64,000 bases of DNA from Arenibacter algicola (GTDB lineage: Bacteria; Bacteroidota; Bacteroidia; Flavobacteriales; Flavobacteriaceae). A program made the translations under genes and the position numbers. The notes below the pieces were generated by a model that was given only the letters and a program-made list of their open reading frames with translations, ran no database searches and was not told the origin of the DNA. This document shows, piece by piece, positions 45,626 through 54,336 of this stretch (positions are counted from its first letter, which is position 1; each line of letters opens with the position of its first letter). The stretch covers positions 1,426,001 through 1,490,000 of the forward strand of contig NZ_JPOO01000001.1 of NCBI RefSeq assembly GCF_000733925.1, in the 5' to 3' direction.

Positions 45626-47662
45626 ATGAACAAGAAAATAGACCAACAGTCTGCAGATAACATTAGGGCATTAGCTGTTGCCATGGTAGAAAAGGCAAAT
45701 TCCGGACACCCAGGCGGACCCATGGGTGGGGCGGATTTTATGCACATTTTATATTCCGAATTCTTTAATTATGATCCATCGGATATGACCTGGCCATTTA
45801 GAGATCGCTTTTTTATGGATGCAGGTCATTTATCCACTTTGATGTATGCACAATACTATCTTTTGGGTAATTACAAAAAAGAGGACGTGGCTAATTTTAG
45901 GCAATGGGGCTCCATTACGCCGGGCCATCCGGAAGTTGATGTGGCCAGGGGGGTTGAAAATACTTCGGGACCTTTGGGACAGGGACATACTATGGGGGTA
46001 GGAGCGGCAATAGCCGCTAAATTTTTGCAAGCCCGTTTTGGTGATTGGATGAATCATAAAATCTATGGTTTTATCTCAGATGGAGGTATACAGGAAGAAA
46101 TCTCCCAAGGTGCCGGTAGAATTGCAGGCCACTTGGGTTTAAGTAATTTTATAATGTTCTTTGATTCCAATGACATTCAGTTATCCACGGCTACCGATGA
46201 AGTTACTTCTGAAGATACTGCAAAAAAATATGAAGCTTGGGGGTGGAAGGTGGTTACAATAGATGGACACGATCATAATGCAATTAGAAAAGCCTTGACC
46301 GATGCCAATAATGAAACGGAAAAGCCTACCCTGATAATTGGTAAAACCATTATGGGCAAAGGAGCAGTTGCTGCCGATGGAAGTATGTTTGAAGGTCATT
46401 GTGAATTACATGGTCAGCCAATAGGGCATACAGGCGCAGATTATGAAAAAACCTTATTGAATTTAGGAGCAAATCTTGAAAATCCTTTTGATATATTTGA
46501 AGAGGTAAGCGATTTTTACAAAAAAATAAAAAAGGAAAAAATAGCGGGAGCTGCCAGAAAGAAAGGGGATATTGACACTTGGAGAAAGAATAATGGCGAA
46601 TTGGCGGATAAATTGGATTTCTTCCTTTCGGGCAAACTTCCGGAGTTGGATTTTACCTCAATAGTGCATAAGGAAGGATTGGCAACCAGAGCGGCATCCT
46701 CAGCCGTTTTAAGTTATTTGGCAGACCATGTAGATAATATGATCGTATCCTCTGCCGATCTATCAAATAGTGATAAAACAGATGGTTTCCTTAAGAAAAC
46801 GCAGGTACTTAAAAAGGGCGATTTTAGTGGAGCTTTTCTTCAAGCGGGAGTCGCAGAACTGACAATGGCATGTGTAGCCAATGGAATTGCCCTGCACGGT
46901 GGAATTATTCCTGTAATAGCAACCTTTTTTGTTTTCTCGGATTATATGAAACCTGCCATTCGTTTGAGTGCCATACAGGAATTACCCGTAAAATATGTTT
47001 GGACGCACGATGCCTTTAGGGTAGGGGAGGATGGCCCAACACATCAACCTATAGAGCAAGAAGCGCAATTGCGTTTGTTGGAAAAATTAAGGAACCATAG
47101 TGGTAGGAACAGTTTTTTAGCTTTGCGCCCTGCAGATTCTGCGGAAACAAGCATAGCATGGAAAATGGCCTTGGAAAATAATTCAACTCCGACCGGGTTG
47201 ATTTTATCAAGACAGGGGATTAAGGACTTACCATCTTCCAACGGATCAAGATATCAGGAAGCCTTGGCTTCGGACAAGGGCGGGTATTTGGTAAAGGCAG
47301 TAGACAATCCTGATGTGGTGTTAATTGCCAATGGTTCGGAAGTTGCCACCTTAATAGCTGCAGCTGAAATATTAGAGGCAGAAAACAACTTTAAAGTGAA
47401 TATTGTCTCTATTATTTCTGAAGGCCTGTTTAGACTTCAAACCAAGGAATATCAGGATAGTATTATTCCTCATGACAAGCCTAAATTTGGATTAACCGCT
47501 GGATTACCGGTTAATTTGGCTGGACTCGTAGGTGATAAGGGCCAGGTGTTTGGATTGGATCATTTTGGGTATTCCGCCCCGGCAACAGTGCTTGATGAGG
47601 AATTTGGATTCACGGGCGAGAAGGTTAGTAAAGAAATACTGGAATTCTTAAAAACAGTATAA
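45626..47662 (+). CDS. tkt: Transketolase
   Basis: 678 residues, full length, all domains in one chain. ThDP-binding region with ANSGHPGGPMGGADF, GHLSTLMYAQYYLLGNY, TSGPLGQGHTMGVGAAIA and FISDGGIQEEISQGAGRIAG. The pyrimidine domain includes HDAFRVGEDGPTHQPIEQ and LRPADSAETSIAWK. Links pentose phosphates to glycolysis. Sits 64 bp after the xylose symporter and before transaldolase, so it supplies pentose phosphate capacity specifically during xylan growth; a housekeeping copy probably exists elsewhere. Confidence 0.95.
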   Translation: MNKKIDQQSADNIRALAVAMVEKANSGHPGGPMGGADFMHILYSEFFNYDPSDMTWPFRDRFFMDAGHLSTLMYAQYYLLGNYKKEDVANFRQWGSITPGHPEVDVARGVENTSGPLGQGHTMGVGAAIAAKFLQARFGDWMNHKIYGFISDGGIQEEISQGAGRIAGHLGLSNFIMFFDSNDIQLSTATDEVTSEDTAKKYEAWGWKVVTIDGHDHNAIRKALTDANNETEKPTLIIGKTIMGKGAVAADGSMFEGHCELHGQPIGHTGADYEKTLLNLGANLENPFDIFEEVSDFYKKIKKEKIAGAARKKGDIDTWRKNNGELADKLDFFLSGKLPELDFTSIVHKEGLATRAASSAVLSYLADHVDNMIVSSADLSNSDKTDGFLKKTQVLKKGDFSGAFLQAGVAELTMACVANGIALHGGIIPVIATFFVFSDYMKPAIRLSAIQELPVKYVWTHDAFRVGEDGPTHQPIEQEAQLRLLEKLRNHSGRNSFLALRPADSAETSIAWKMALENNSTPTGLILSRQGIKDLPSSNGSRYQEALASDKGGYLVKAVDNPDVVLIANGSEVATLIAAAEILEAENNFKVNIVSIISEGLFRLQTKEYQDSIIPHDKPKFGLTAGLPVNLAGLVGDKGQVFGLDHFGYSAPATVLDEEFGFTGEKVSKEILEFLKTV

Positions 47663-47759
47663 AATAAGTTATATAAAACATGCATAAAGAGATTTCGGCA
47701 CTATTGACAATCAGTTCTGGGATGTTTCTTTTAATATTAAAATAATAAATTAAAGACAG

Positions 47760-48413
47760 ATGAAATTTTTTATAGATACGGCAAACCTAGGTGAAATTGT
47801 TGAAGCACAGGCCTTAGGGGTTTTGGATGGGGTTACCACCAACCCTTCATTGATGGCCAAAGAAGGCATTACAGGGACGGCGAATATTATAAATCATTAC
47901 AGCAAAATTTGCGATTTGGTAGATGGTGATGTAAGTGCTGAAGTAATTTCCACCGATTTTGAAGATATGGTGAAGGAAGGTGAGGCCTTGGCCGCATTAC
48001 ATCCGCAGATCGTAGTGAAATTACCAATGATTGCCGATGGTGTTAAAGCTTGTAAATATTTTTCTGATAAGGGCATTAGAACCAATGTGACCTTGGTTTT
48101 TTCTCCAGGTCAGGCATTACTTGCAGCCAAGGCGGGAGCTACCTATGTTTCGCCGTTTTTAGGCAGATTGGACGATATTTCAACTGATGGCTTAAATCTT
48201 ATTGATGAAATACGGACCATTTATGATAATTACGGATTTAAAACGCAAATTTTAGCAGCATCGATTAGAAGTACAATGCATGTAATTAATTGTGCCAAAT
48301 TGGGTTCTGATGTTATGACCGGACCTCTGTCCGCAATAACTGGATTATTAAGACATCCATTAACAGATAGTGGTTTGGCTAAATTTTTGGAAGATTATCA
48401 AAAGGGAAATTAA
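47760..48413 (+). CDS. tal: Transaldolase (small, TalC/FSA type)
   Basis: 217 residues, the short transaldolase/fructose-6-phosphate aldolase type. FIDTANLGEIVEAQALGVLDGVTTNPSLMAKEG at the start, QIVVKLPMIADG with the Schiff-base Lys, RTNVTLVFSPGQALLAAKAGATYVSPFLGRLDDI, LAASIRSTMHVINCAKLGSDVMTGPLS. With the transketolase it completes the non-oxidative pentose phosphate branch. A strong terminator 28 bp downstream ends the xylA-xylE-tkt-tal operon. Confidence 0.94.
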   Translation: MKFFIDTANLGEIVEAQALGVLDGVTTNPSLMAKEGITGTANIINHYSKICDLVDGDVSAEVISTDFEDMVKEGEALAALHPQIVVKLPMIADGVKACKYFSDKGIRTNVTLVFSPGQALLAAKAGATYVSPFLGRLDDISTDGLNLIDEIRTIYDNYGFKTQILAASIRSTMHVINCAKLGSDVMTGPLSAITGLLRHPLTDSGLAKFLEDYQKGN

Positions 48414-48441
48414 TTAAATAAGGAAATTATATTTTTTGTTT

Positions 48442-48475
48442 AAAAGGAGGCTGCCCTGAAAGGTAGCCTCCTTTT
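48442..48475. terminator. Bidirectional terminator between tal and GH43
   Basis: AAAAGGAGGCTGCC and GGTAGCCTCCTTTT form a 14-base-arm stem with one mismatch, loop CTGAAA, A-run on one side and T-run on the other. It serves the two convergent transcripts. Confidence 0.9.
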
Positions 48476-48506
48476 AACTGGCTATATTATATAATGGGGT
48501 TCTATT

Positions 48507-49610
48507 TTATTTTAGGATTGTATTAATGGTTTTAATGGAGCCATCCGATTTATGTATCAATTCCGTTACTTTTACATTTCTAAGATTGGTTTGGTTGGAA
48601 AGTTGAATATCGTGATAGAATAAATACCATTTGCCATTGACTTCAACAACAGAATGATGATTGGTCCAGCCCAATACAGGATTGTTTAATACACCTTTAT
48701 ATGTAAATGGGCCGTAGGGATTATCACTTGTTGCGTAAACAATATAATGCGTGTCGCCAGTAGAATAACTCAAATAGTATACATCATCTTTCTTGTGGAT
48801 CCAGCAGGCCTCAAAAAAGCGACGATCATTATCCTTTGTCAATAGGGGCTTGCCTTCTTCATCAAGTATTTCTACTTCCTTTACGCTCTCAGAAAACGCT
48901 AACATATCATCGGTCAGTTTGGCAATTCTCGGTAGAATTGCCGGAGATTCGGGATTTCCTCTATCTTGTTTGGAACAATCGGAATCTTCGTAAGTATTGT
49001 TCTCCCATCGTTGCAGTTGTCCACCCCAAATGCCTCCAAAGTACATATATGAGCTGCCGTCGTCATCCGTAAACACAGCAGGGTCTATACTATAACTTCC
49101 TTGAATATAATTAGGTGCGGCTTTAAAAGGACCTTCTGGTTTATCGGAAACAGCTACGCCTATTCTAAAGTGATCCTCCTTATCCTTCGCAGGGAAATAA
49201 AGATAATATTTTCCATTTTTGAAGGCTGCATCTGGCGCCCAGAATTGGCGTGTTGCCCAGGGCACGTCTTTAATGTCCAAAGCAATATCGTGAATAGTGA
49301 CATTTCCACCAATAGAATCCATAGACAATACTATATAATCTTGCATACCATATTGACTTCCACAATCATCGTCCACAATGGTACTTTCTATATCATGGGA
49401 GGGATATATATAAATTCTATCATTAAAAACGTGCGCAGAGGGATCCGCCGTGTAAATTGCAGAAACTAATGGTGCATTTAAAAAACCGTCTTCCGACAAT
49501 ACTTCTTTTGCTAAAATTACATTTTTGGATTCTCCCTTATTAGTTATTTTACATGAACTCATTGTTAATAATCCCAAACATACAATGGTAATGTATTTAA
49601 AGTTTTTCAT
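48507..49610 (-). CDS. GH43-family glycosidase lipoprotein (beta-xylosidase/arabinofuranosidase)
   Basis: 367 residues. Lipobox LLTMSSC (Cys20). Five-bladed propeller of GH43 with the three acids: base Asp in YTADPSAHVFNDRIYIYPSHD, pKa-tuning Asp in GSYSIDPAVFTDDDGSSYMYFGG, and acid Glu in RRFFEACWIHKKDDVYYLSYSTG. His in GWTNHHSVVEVNGKWYLFYHD coordinates the usual central ion. It releases xylose or arabinose from xylo-oligosaccharides; which one cannot be told from sequence. Convergent with tal. Confidence 0.93.
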   Translation of the reverse strand: MKNFKYITIVCLGLLTMSSCKITNKGESKNVILAKEVLSEDGFLNAPLVSAIYTADPSAHVFNDRIYIYPSHDIESTIVDDDCGSQYGMQDYIVLSMDSIGGNVTIHDIALDIKDVPWATRQFWAPDAAFKNGKYYLYFPAKDKEDHFRIGVAVSDKPEGPFKAAPNYIQGSYSIDPAVFTDDDGSSYMYFGGIWGGQLQRWENNTYEDSDCSKQDRGNPESPAILPRIAKLTDDMLAFSESVKEVEILDEEGKPLLTKDNDRRFFEACWIHKKDDVYYLSYSTGDTHYIVYATSDNPYGPFTYKGVLNNPVLGWTNHHSVVEVNGKWYLFYHDIQLSNQTNLRNVKVTELIHKSDGSIKTINTILK

Positions 49611-50012
49611 CTTTCGTTATTTTATTTTTTAATTGAACTATTTAAGCTTTCTGATTGTTCAAATTTAGACAGAGACAGTATTTGAAGTATAAAACATTTG
49701 AATCAAAGCCTATCAATTTTGGGGAAAACATCTCCTTGACCATTATTTATAATACCCAACCCTTTAAATTTGTAGGATCAGTTCTAGTTCTGGGCATTGA
49801 AGAATTAAAACCACTTAAATATTAATTCCCAGACCTTAATTTAATATGTATGGAGATGGTTGATTGCTAGGCAAATTTTAGCTTATCTAACTAAATTTTA
49901 ATACCTTAAAATGTAATAAAGAATCTTTATGTGCCACTTAGTTACAACTGTTTCAATAATGAAGTCCATGTTTTATTTATTTAAAATCAGGAACACATGG
50001 TGCGTTGTAAGA
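49611..50012. other. Divergent upstream region of GH43 and the hybrid regulator
   Basis: No gene. The frame of the regulator extends to an ATG at 49929, but the residues it adds do not look like part of a signal peptide. No clear operator seen. Confidence 0.5.
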
Positions 50013-53000
50013 ATGAAATCAATTTTCTTCACAATAGTATTGTTCTTTTTTTCGTTCTTACAAATCGGTTTTTGCCAGGATGTTCTTGATGATAATAATT
50101 TTGTTACCATCAATGAGGATATTACTCAATATGGCATCACCTCAATTTTTAAGGACTATGCGGGATATTTATGGATTGGTACCTATGGGGACGGATTGTT
50201 TAGATATAACAGTATAGACTTTAAAAATTATAAACAAGAGTTCAATTCTACAAGCGAATCGCTTAATAGTTCAGTTGTAAATTCTATTCATGAGGATGTG
50301 CAGCATAGATTGTGGGTAGGAACGGATCGTGGTATAAATTTGTATAATAGGGATTTGGATAGATTCGAGAATATTGAGTCGCCAAATCAAGAAAGTTTTG
50401 GAGCGTTGGCAATATATGCCATTGCAGAATATAATGAGGATAGCTTGCTTTTGGGGACATTTGGCCAAGGACTGTTTAAATTTAATAAGAATGATTTAAC
50501 CATTGAACTCATTCCTTTTACTGGAAAATTATCAGATGAAGGGCTGTTGATCAGCTCCATAGTTAAACTGCCCACCGGACGGGTATTAATAGGTACGAAT
50601 CTTGGGTTAATGACGTTCGACCCATATAAAGAAGAACTTCAATTGGCAAAATTTGATATAGGAAGGGGTTTTGATTCCATTGATAATTCTATTGAATCTA
50701 TGCATGTGGCTATAGACAACTCAGTCTGGATCGGAACGTTTTCTTCAGGAGTATTAAGATTATATGAAAATGAAAAAGGACTCTTTACAATTGACAAATA
50801 CCCAATAAGTGAAAAAAGGATATTGTCATTGGCAGAAAAATCCAATGGTACAATCATATGCGGTACAGAAAATGATGGCCTTTTTGAAGTTAATAGTCAA
50901 TCCGGGACCATTAATAACTATAAATATGATAAACTAAAACAAAATGGATTAAAGACAAATTCCATTTGGACCGTATACGTTGATGAAAAAGATAGAATAT
51001 GGTTGGGATACTATAACAAAGGTGTTGATGTGTATGATAACGATTACAATAAATTTAGTTCCTTTAAGAATATACCGGCCCAGCCCAATTCATTGAACTC
51101 CAATGCAGTAACTGCGATTGATAGTGATCAAGAAGGTAAGTTATGGATAGGGTTGTTGGACGGCGGGGTAGATGTATATGACCCACTTAAAAATAAGTTT
51201 ACCAATTTACACGATCAAAAAAATGATATTGCCAAGGGACTTTATGCCCTGGACATTCAAACTATTTTTGTGGATAGTAAAAATAATAAATGGGTGGGCA
51301 CATGGAATTATGGACTATTTCTATTAAAACATAACGAAAGAACCTTTATAAACATAAATAAGGATACCCCTAACAGCGTTTTTAAATCCAATAGAATCAT
51401 GAGTTTTGCCGAAGACTCCCAGGGTACCATATGGATTGGTACTTTCTCAACTGGCTTATACTCCTATTCCAAAAACTTGTTTAGACATTATAATGGCCCG
51501 GAATTTCGAGCTTTTAATATTCATCGAGGTAACATTCGTAAGGTACTGGTAGATCATGAGGACAATGTTTGGTTGGGCTCTAGGACAGGTGTATTCAAAA
51601 TTAAAAAGGGTAATGAACCCATTTTCCAAGTGAGTTCTTTAAATGATGAACTCAACAGTACCTTGGCTGAACCGATCTCTGAACATATAATTTTTAGTCT
51701 ATTTGAAGATACAGAAAGGCAACTTTGGATAGGAACCTTGGGAAATGGGCTATATAGATACAATATGGACAATGATTCACTTTATTGGTATAATATAAAT
51801 AATGGTCTAATTCATGAAAGTATATCTTCTATTACCCAAGACGCTTCAGGGGCATTATGGATTGGCGGAAATGCCGGATTATCAAGATTGGATATTAAAA
51901 ATAACGCCTTTACCAACTTTAATAAAAAGGATGGTTTACTATCCAATAGTTTTAATTACAACTCGGTTTACAGAAATAATAACAATGTGCTGTTTTTTGG
52001 AAACTCCAAAGGCATAAATTATTTTAACCCAGATAAAATAATATATAACCAAGAGAAGCCAACCGTTTATTTTACAGATTTTAAGATATCCAATGAATTA
52101 ATAACTCCAAGTACAGAAAACTCTCCATTGAAAAAAGTAATATCTAAAACTGAAGAAATAACTTTAAATCATGACCAATCTGTATTTACTATAAGCTATG
52201 TCGGCACCAATTATACAAGGAGCGAGAACAACCAATATGCTTATTATTTGGAAGGATATGATAAGGAATGGAATTTTGTAGGAACAAATAGAAGCGCTAA
52301 TTACAAAAATATTCCTCCAGGAGATTATATCTTTAAGGTAAAAGCTTCCAACAATGACGGTATTTGGAATGAAACCCCGACTACTTTGAGTATTAAAGTG
52401 CTTCCCGCTTGGTGGGCTACAAAACTAGCCATTATAAGTTATATTTTATTAACCTTATTACTTGGCTATATAGTTTACAGGTTTCTTAAAATTAGGATTC
52501 AGGAGCGAAGAATATTGAGTTTTGAAAGGGAAAAACACAAACAGTTCGAGGCACTTAATGATAAAAAGATTCAATTTTTTACGAATATTTCCCACGAATT
52601 CAGAACACCTTTAACCCTTATACTATCGCCGCTGGAAGATATTATTGAAAAAGAGAATACCCAATTTTCCAGTGATATTAAAGAAAAGCTCAATACTATT
52701 TATAAAAATGCAAAACGTCTTTCCAGGCTTATTAATGAATTAATGGATTTTAGGAAACTACAATTCAATAAAATGACCATAAATGCTTCCCAAATAAATG
52801 TAGTCCCCTTTATTGAAGAAGTGGTAGGCCACTTTGAGGAGGAGGCCCTTTTAAACAAAATTGAGTTATCGGTAGAGTATGATAATGAAGATATTTCAAT
52901 CTGGTCAGATCCGTCGATGCTAGAAAAAATTGTTTTTAATTTGTTGTCAAATGCCTTTAAAGCTACACCAACAGGAGGGGCTATAAGCGTACAAATAAAT

Positions 53001-54167
53001 GCCTCCCAAGATTTAGTTGTACTTCCACTGATAAATGAAACGGAGCCGGTCGAAGTTATAGAAATTATAATTAAGGATACAGGATTAGGAATAAAGGAAG
53101 AAAATATTGATAAGGTTTTTGATCGATTTTATCAGGCCAACGAAATGAATGAACAGTATTATGGAGGAACAGGTATTGGGCTGGAAATGGTGAAGAGTTT
53201 TATAGATCTACACAAAGGCAAAATAGTATTGACTAGCAAAGAGAAAGCCGGTACACAATTCAAAATATATTTTCCGTTGGGCTATTCACATTTAAACATT
53301 CAAAATATTAATAGGACCAATAAAAATCCAATCAATGAATATTCTGAATCACAAGAAGTAAATTTAGATGGGGATAAATTAATAAGGGAAAATAAAGCTG
53401 TAAATAAAAAGATGGTTCTCATTGTAGAGGACAATGTGGAGTTAAGGACCTACTTAAAAAATGAGCTGAAAAATGAATACCAGATTAAAGAAGCGGAAAA
53501 CGGTCTTGAAGGCTTGGAGAAAGCTAATAAATATATTCCTGACCTCATTATTACTGATGTTATTATGCCCATCATGGATGGTTTTGAGCTTTGTGAACGC
53601 ATAAAAACCGATTTAAAAACTAGCCATATCCCTTTGCTTATGGTTACAGCAAAAGGAATGCAAATAGATAAGGTTAAAGGTATAGATTCGGGGGCCGATG
53701 TTTACCTTAACAAACCATTTAACTTGAAAGTTTTGAGGTCCCATTTAAAACAGCTGATTACGAGCAGGCAAATTTTATTCGACAAATATTTTAATGGGGT
53801 CAGTACCACGATTATTTCAGATAATACCACTTCTTTGGACAAGGAATTCATTAATAATGTGCTTGGCTATATCAATGATAATATAAGTGATGAAAAACTA
53901 AATGTCGAAAATTTGGCCGGGGAATTATTGTTAAGTCGGAGTAAATTATATAGAAAAATCAAGGCCCTTACAGGGGATACCGCAACTGAATTCATACGTA
54001 AAATCAGGCTGCAAAAAGCAAGACAACTCATTGAACAAACGGATCACACCATTGGTGAAATATGTTATATGGTCGGTTTTTCATCCCCATCTTATTTTAC
54101 TAAATGTTTCAAGGACCATTTCGGAATTCTCCCTACAGAAACTAAGGAATTGCCTACTGAAAAATAA
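50013..54167 (+). CDS. Hybrid two-component system regulator (HTCS) of the xylan locus
   Basis: 1384 residues from the ATG at 50013, chosen because it begins a signal peptide (FFTIVLFFFSFLQIGFCQ). Two seven-bladed propellers of Reg_prop repeats (about 30-700, many WIGT.GDGLFRY-like repeats) and a Y_Y_Y domain (about 720-795) form the periplasmic sensor. One membrane helix follows (about 805-828). Then HisKA with NISHEFRTPLTLILSP (His861), HATPase (LLSNAFKATPTGG, DTGLGI, GGTGIGLEM), a receiver (VLIVEDN, phospho-Asp1182 in TDVIMP) and a C-terminal AraC HTH pair (LLLSRSKLYRKIKALTG, GFSSPSYFTKCFKDHFG). It senses a xylo-oligosaccharide and activates the locus. Confidence 0.95.
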   Translation: MKSIFFTIVLFFFSFLQIGFCQDVLDDNNFVTINEDITQYGITSIFKDYAGYLWIGTYGDGLFRYNSIDFKNYKQEFNSTSESLNSSVVNSIHEDVQHRLWVGTDRGINLYNRDLDRFENIESPNQESFGALAIYAIAEYNEDSLLLGTFGQGLFKFNKNDLTIELIPFTGKLSDEGLLISSIVKLPTGRVLIGTNLGLMTFDPYKEELQLAKFDIGRGFDSIDNSIESMHVAIDNSVWIGTFSSGVLRLYENEKGLFTIDKYPISEKRILSLAEKSNGTIICGTENDGLFEVNSQSGTINNYKYDKLKQNGLKTNSIWTVYVDEKDRIWLGYYNKGVDVYDNDYNKFSSFKNIPAQPNSLNSNAVTAIDSDQEGKLWIGLLDGGVDVYDPLKNKFTNLHDQKNDIAKGLYALDIQTIFVDSKNNKWVGTWNYGLFLLKHNERTFININKDTPNSVFKSNRIMSFAEDSQGTIWIGTFSTGLYSYSKNLFRHYNGPEFRAFNIHRGNIRKVLVDHEDNVWLGSRTGVFKIKKGNEPIFQVSSLNDELNSTLAEPISEHIIFSLFEDTERQLWIGTLGNGLYRYNMDNDSLYWYNINNGLIHESISSITQDASGALWIGGNAGLSRLDIKNNAFTNFNKKDGLLSNSFNYNSVYRNNNNVLFFGNSKGINYFNPDKIIYNQEKPTVYFTDFKISNELITPSTENSPLKKVISKTEEITLNHDQSVFTISYVGTNYTRSENNQYAYYLEGYDKEWNFVGTNRSANYKNIPPGDYIFKVKASNNDGIWNETPTTLSIKVLPAWWATKLAIISYILLTLLLGYIVYRFLKIRIQERRILSFEREKHKQFEALNDKKIQFFTNISHEFRTPLTLILSPLEDIIEKENTQFSSDIKEKLNTIYKNAKRLSRLINELMDFRKLQFNKMTINASQINVVPFIEEVVGHFEEEALLNKIELSVEYDNEDISIWSDPSMLEKIVFNLLSNAFKATPTGGAISVQINASQDLVVLPLINETEPVEVIEIIIKDTGLGIKEENIDKVFDRFYQANEMNEQYYGGTGIGLEMVKSFIDLHKGKIVLTSKEKAGTQFKIYFPLGYSHLNIQNINRTNKNPINEYSESQEVNLDGDKLIRENKAVNKKMVLIVEDNVELRTYLKNELKNEYQIKEAENGLEGLEKANKYIPDLIITDVIMPIMDGFELCERIKTDLKTSHIPLLMVTAKGMQIDKVKGIDSGADVYLNKPFNLKVLRSHLKQLITSRQILFDKYFNGVSTTIISDNTTSLDKEFINNVLGYINDNISDEKLNVENLAGELLLSRSKLYRKIKALTGDTATEFIRKIRLQKARQLIEQTDHTIGEICYMVGFSSPSYFTKCFKDHFGILPTETKELPTEK

Positions 54168-54206
54168 CGGCTTTGTACAGGATATTTACATTCATAACGT
54201 TATAAT

Positions 54207-54252
54207 ACTAAAGAATAGCAAATAATATCTTTAGGGTTCTTACTTACTTTTG
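54207..54252 (+). repeat. 46-bp repeat, right copy (flanks the xylan locus)
   Basis: Partner of 22836-22881 (39/46 identical, same orientation). It lies 40 bp after the hybrid regulator and before the convergent GH106-like gene. Confidence 0.55.
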
Positions 54253-54336
54253 CTTCGAATCTTTTAATGTGAAATCCCTTTTTCTAACTTTGGACTGATG
54301 GTTTTCATTGTGGGCTACCTCTTAATTGGTTTGTTT

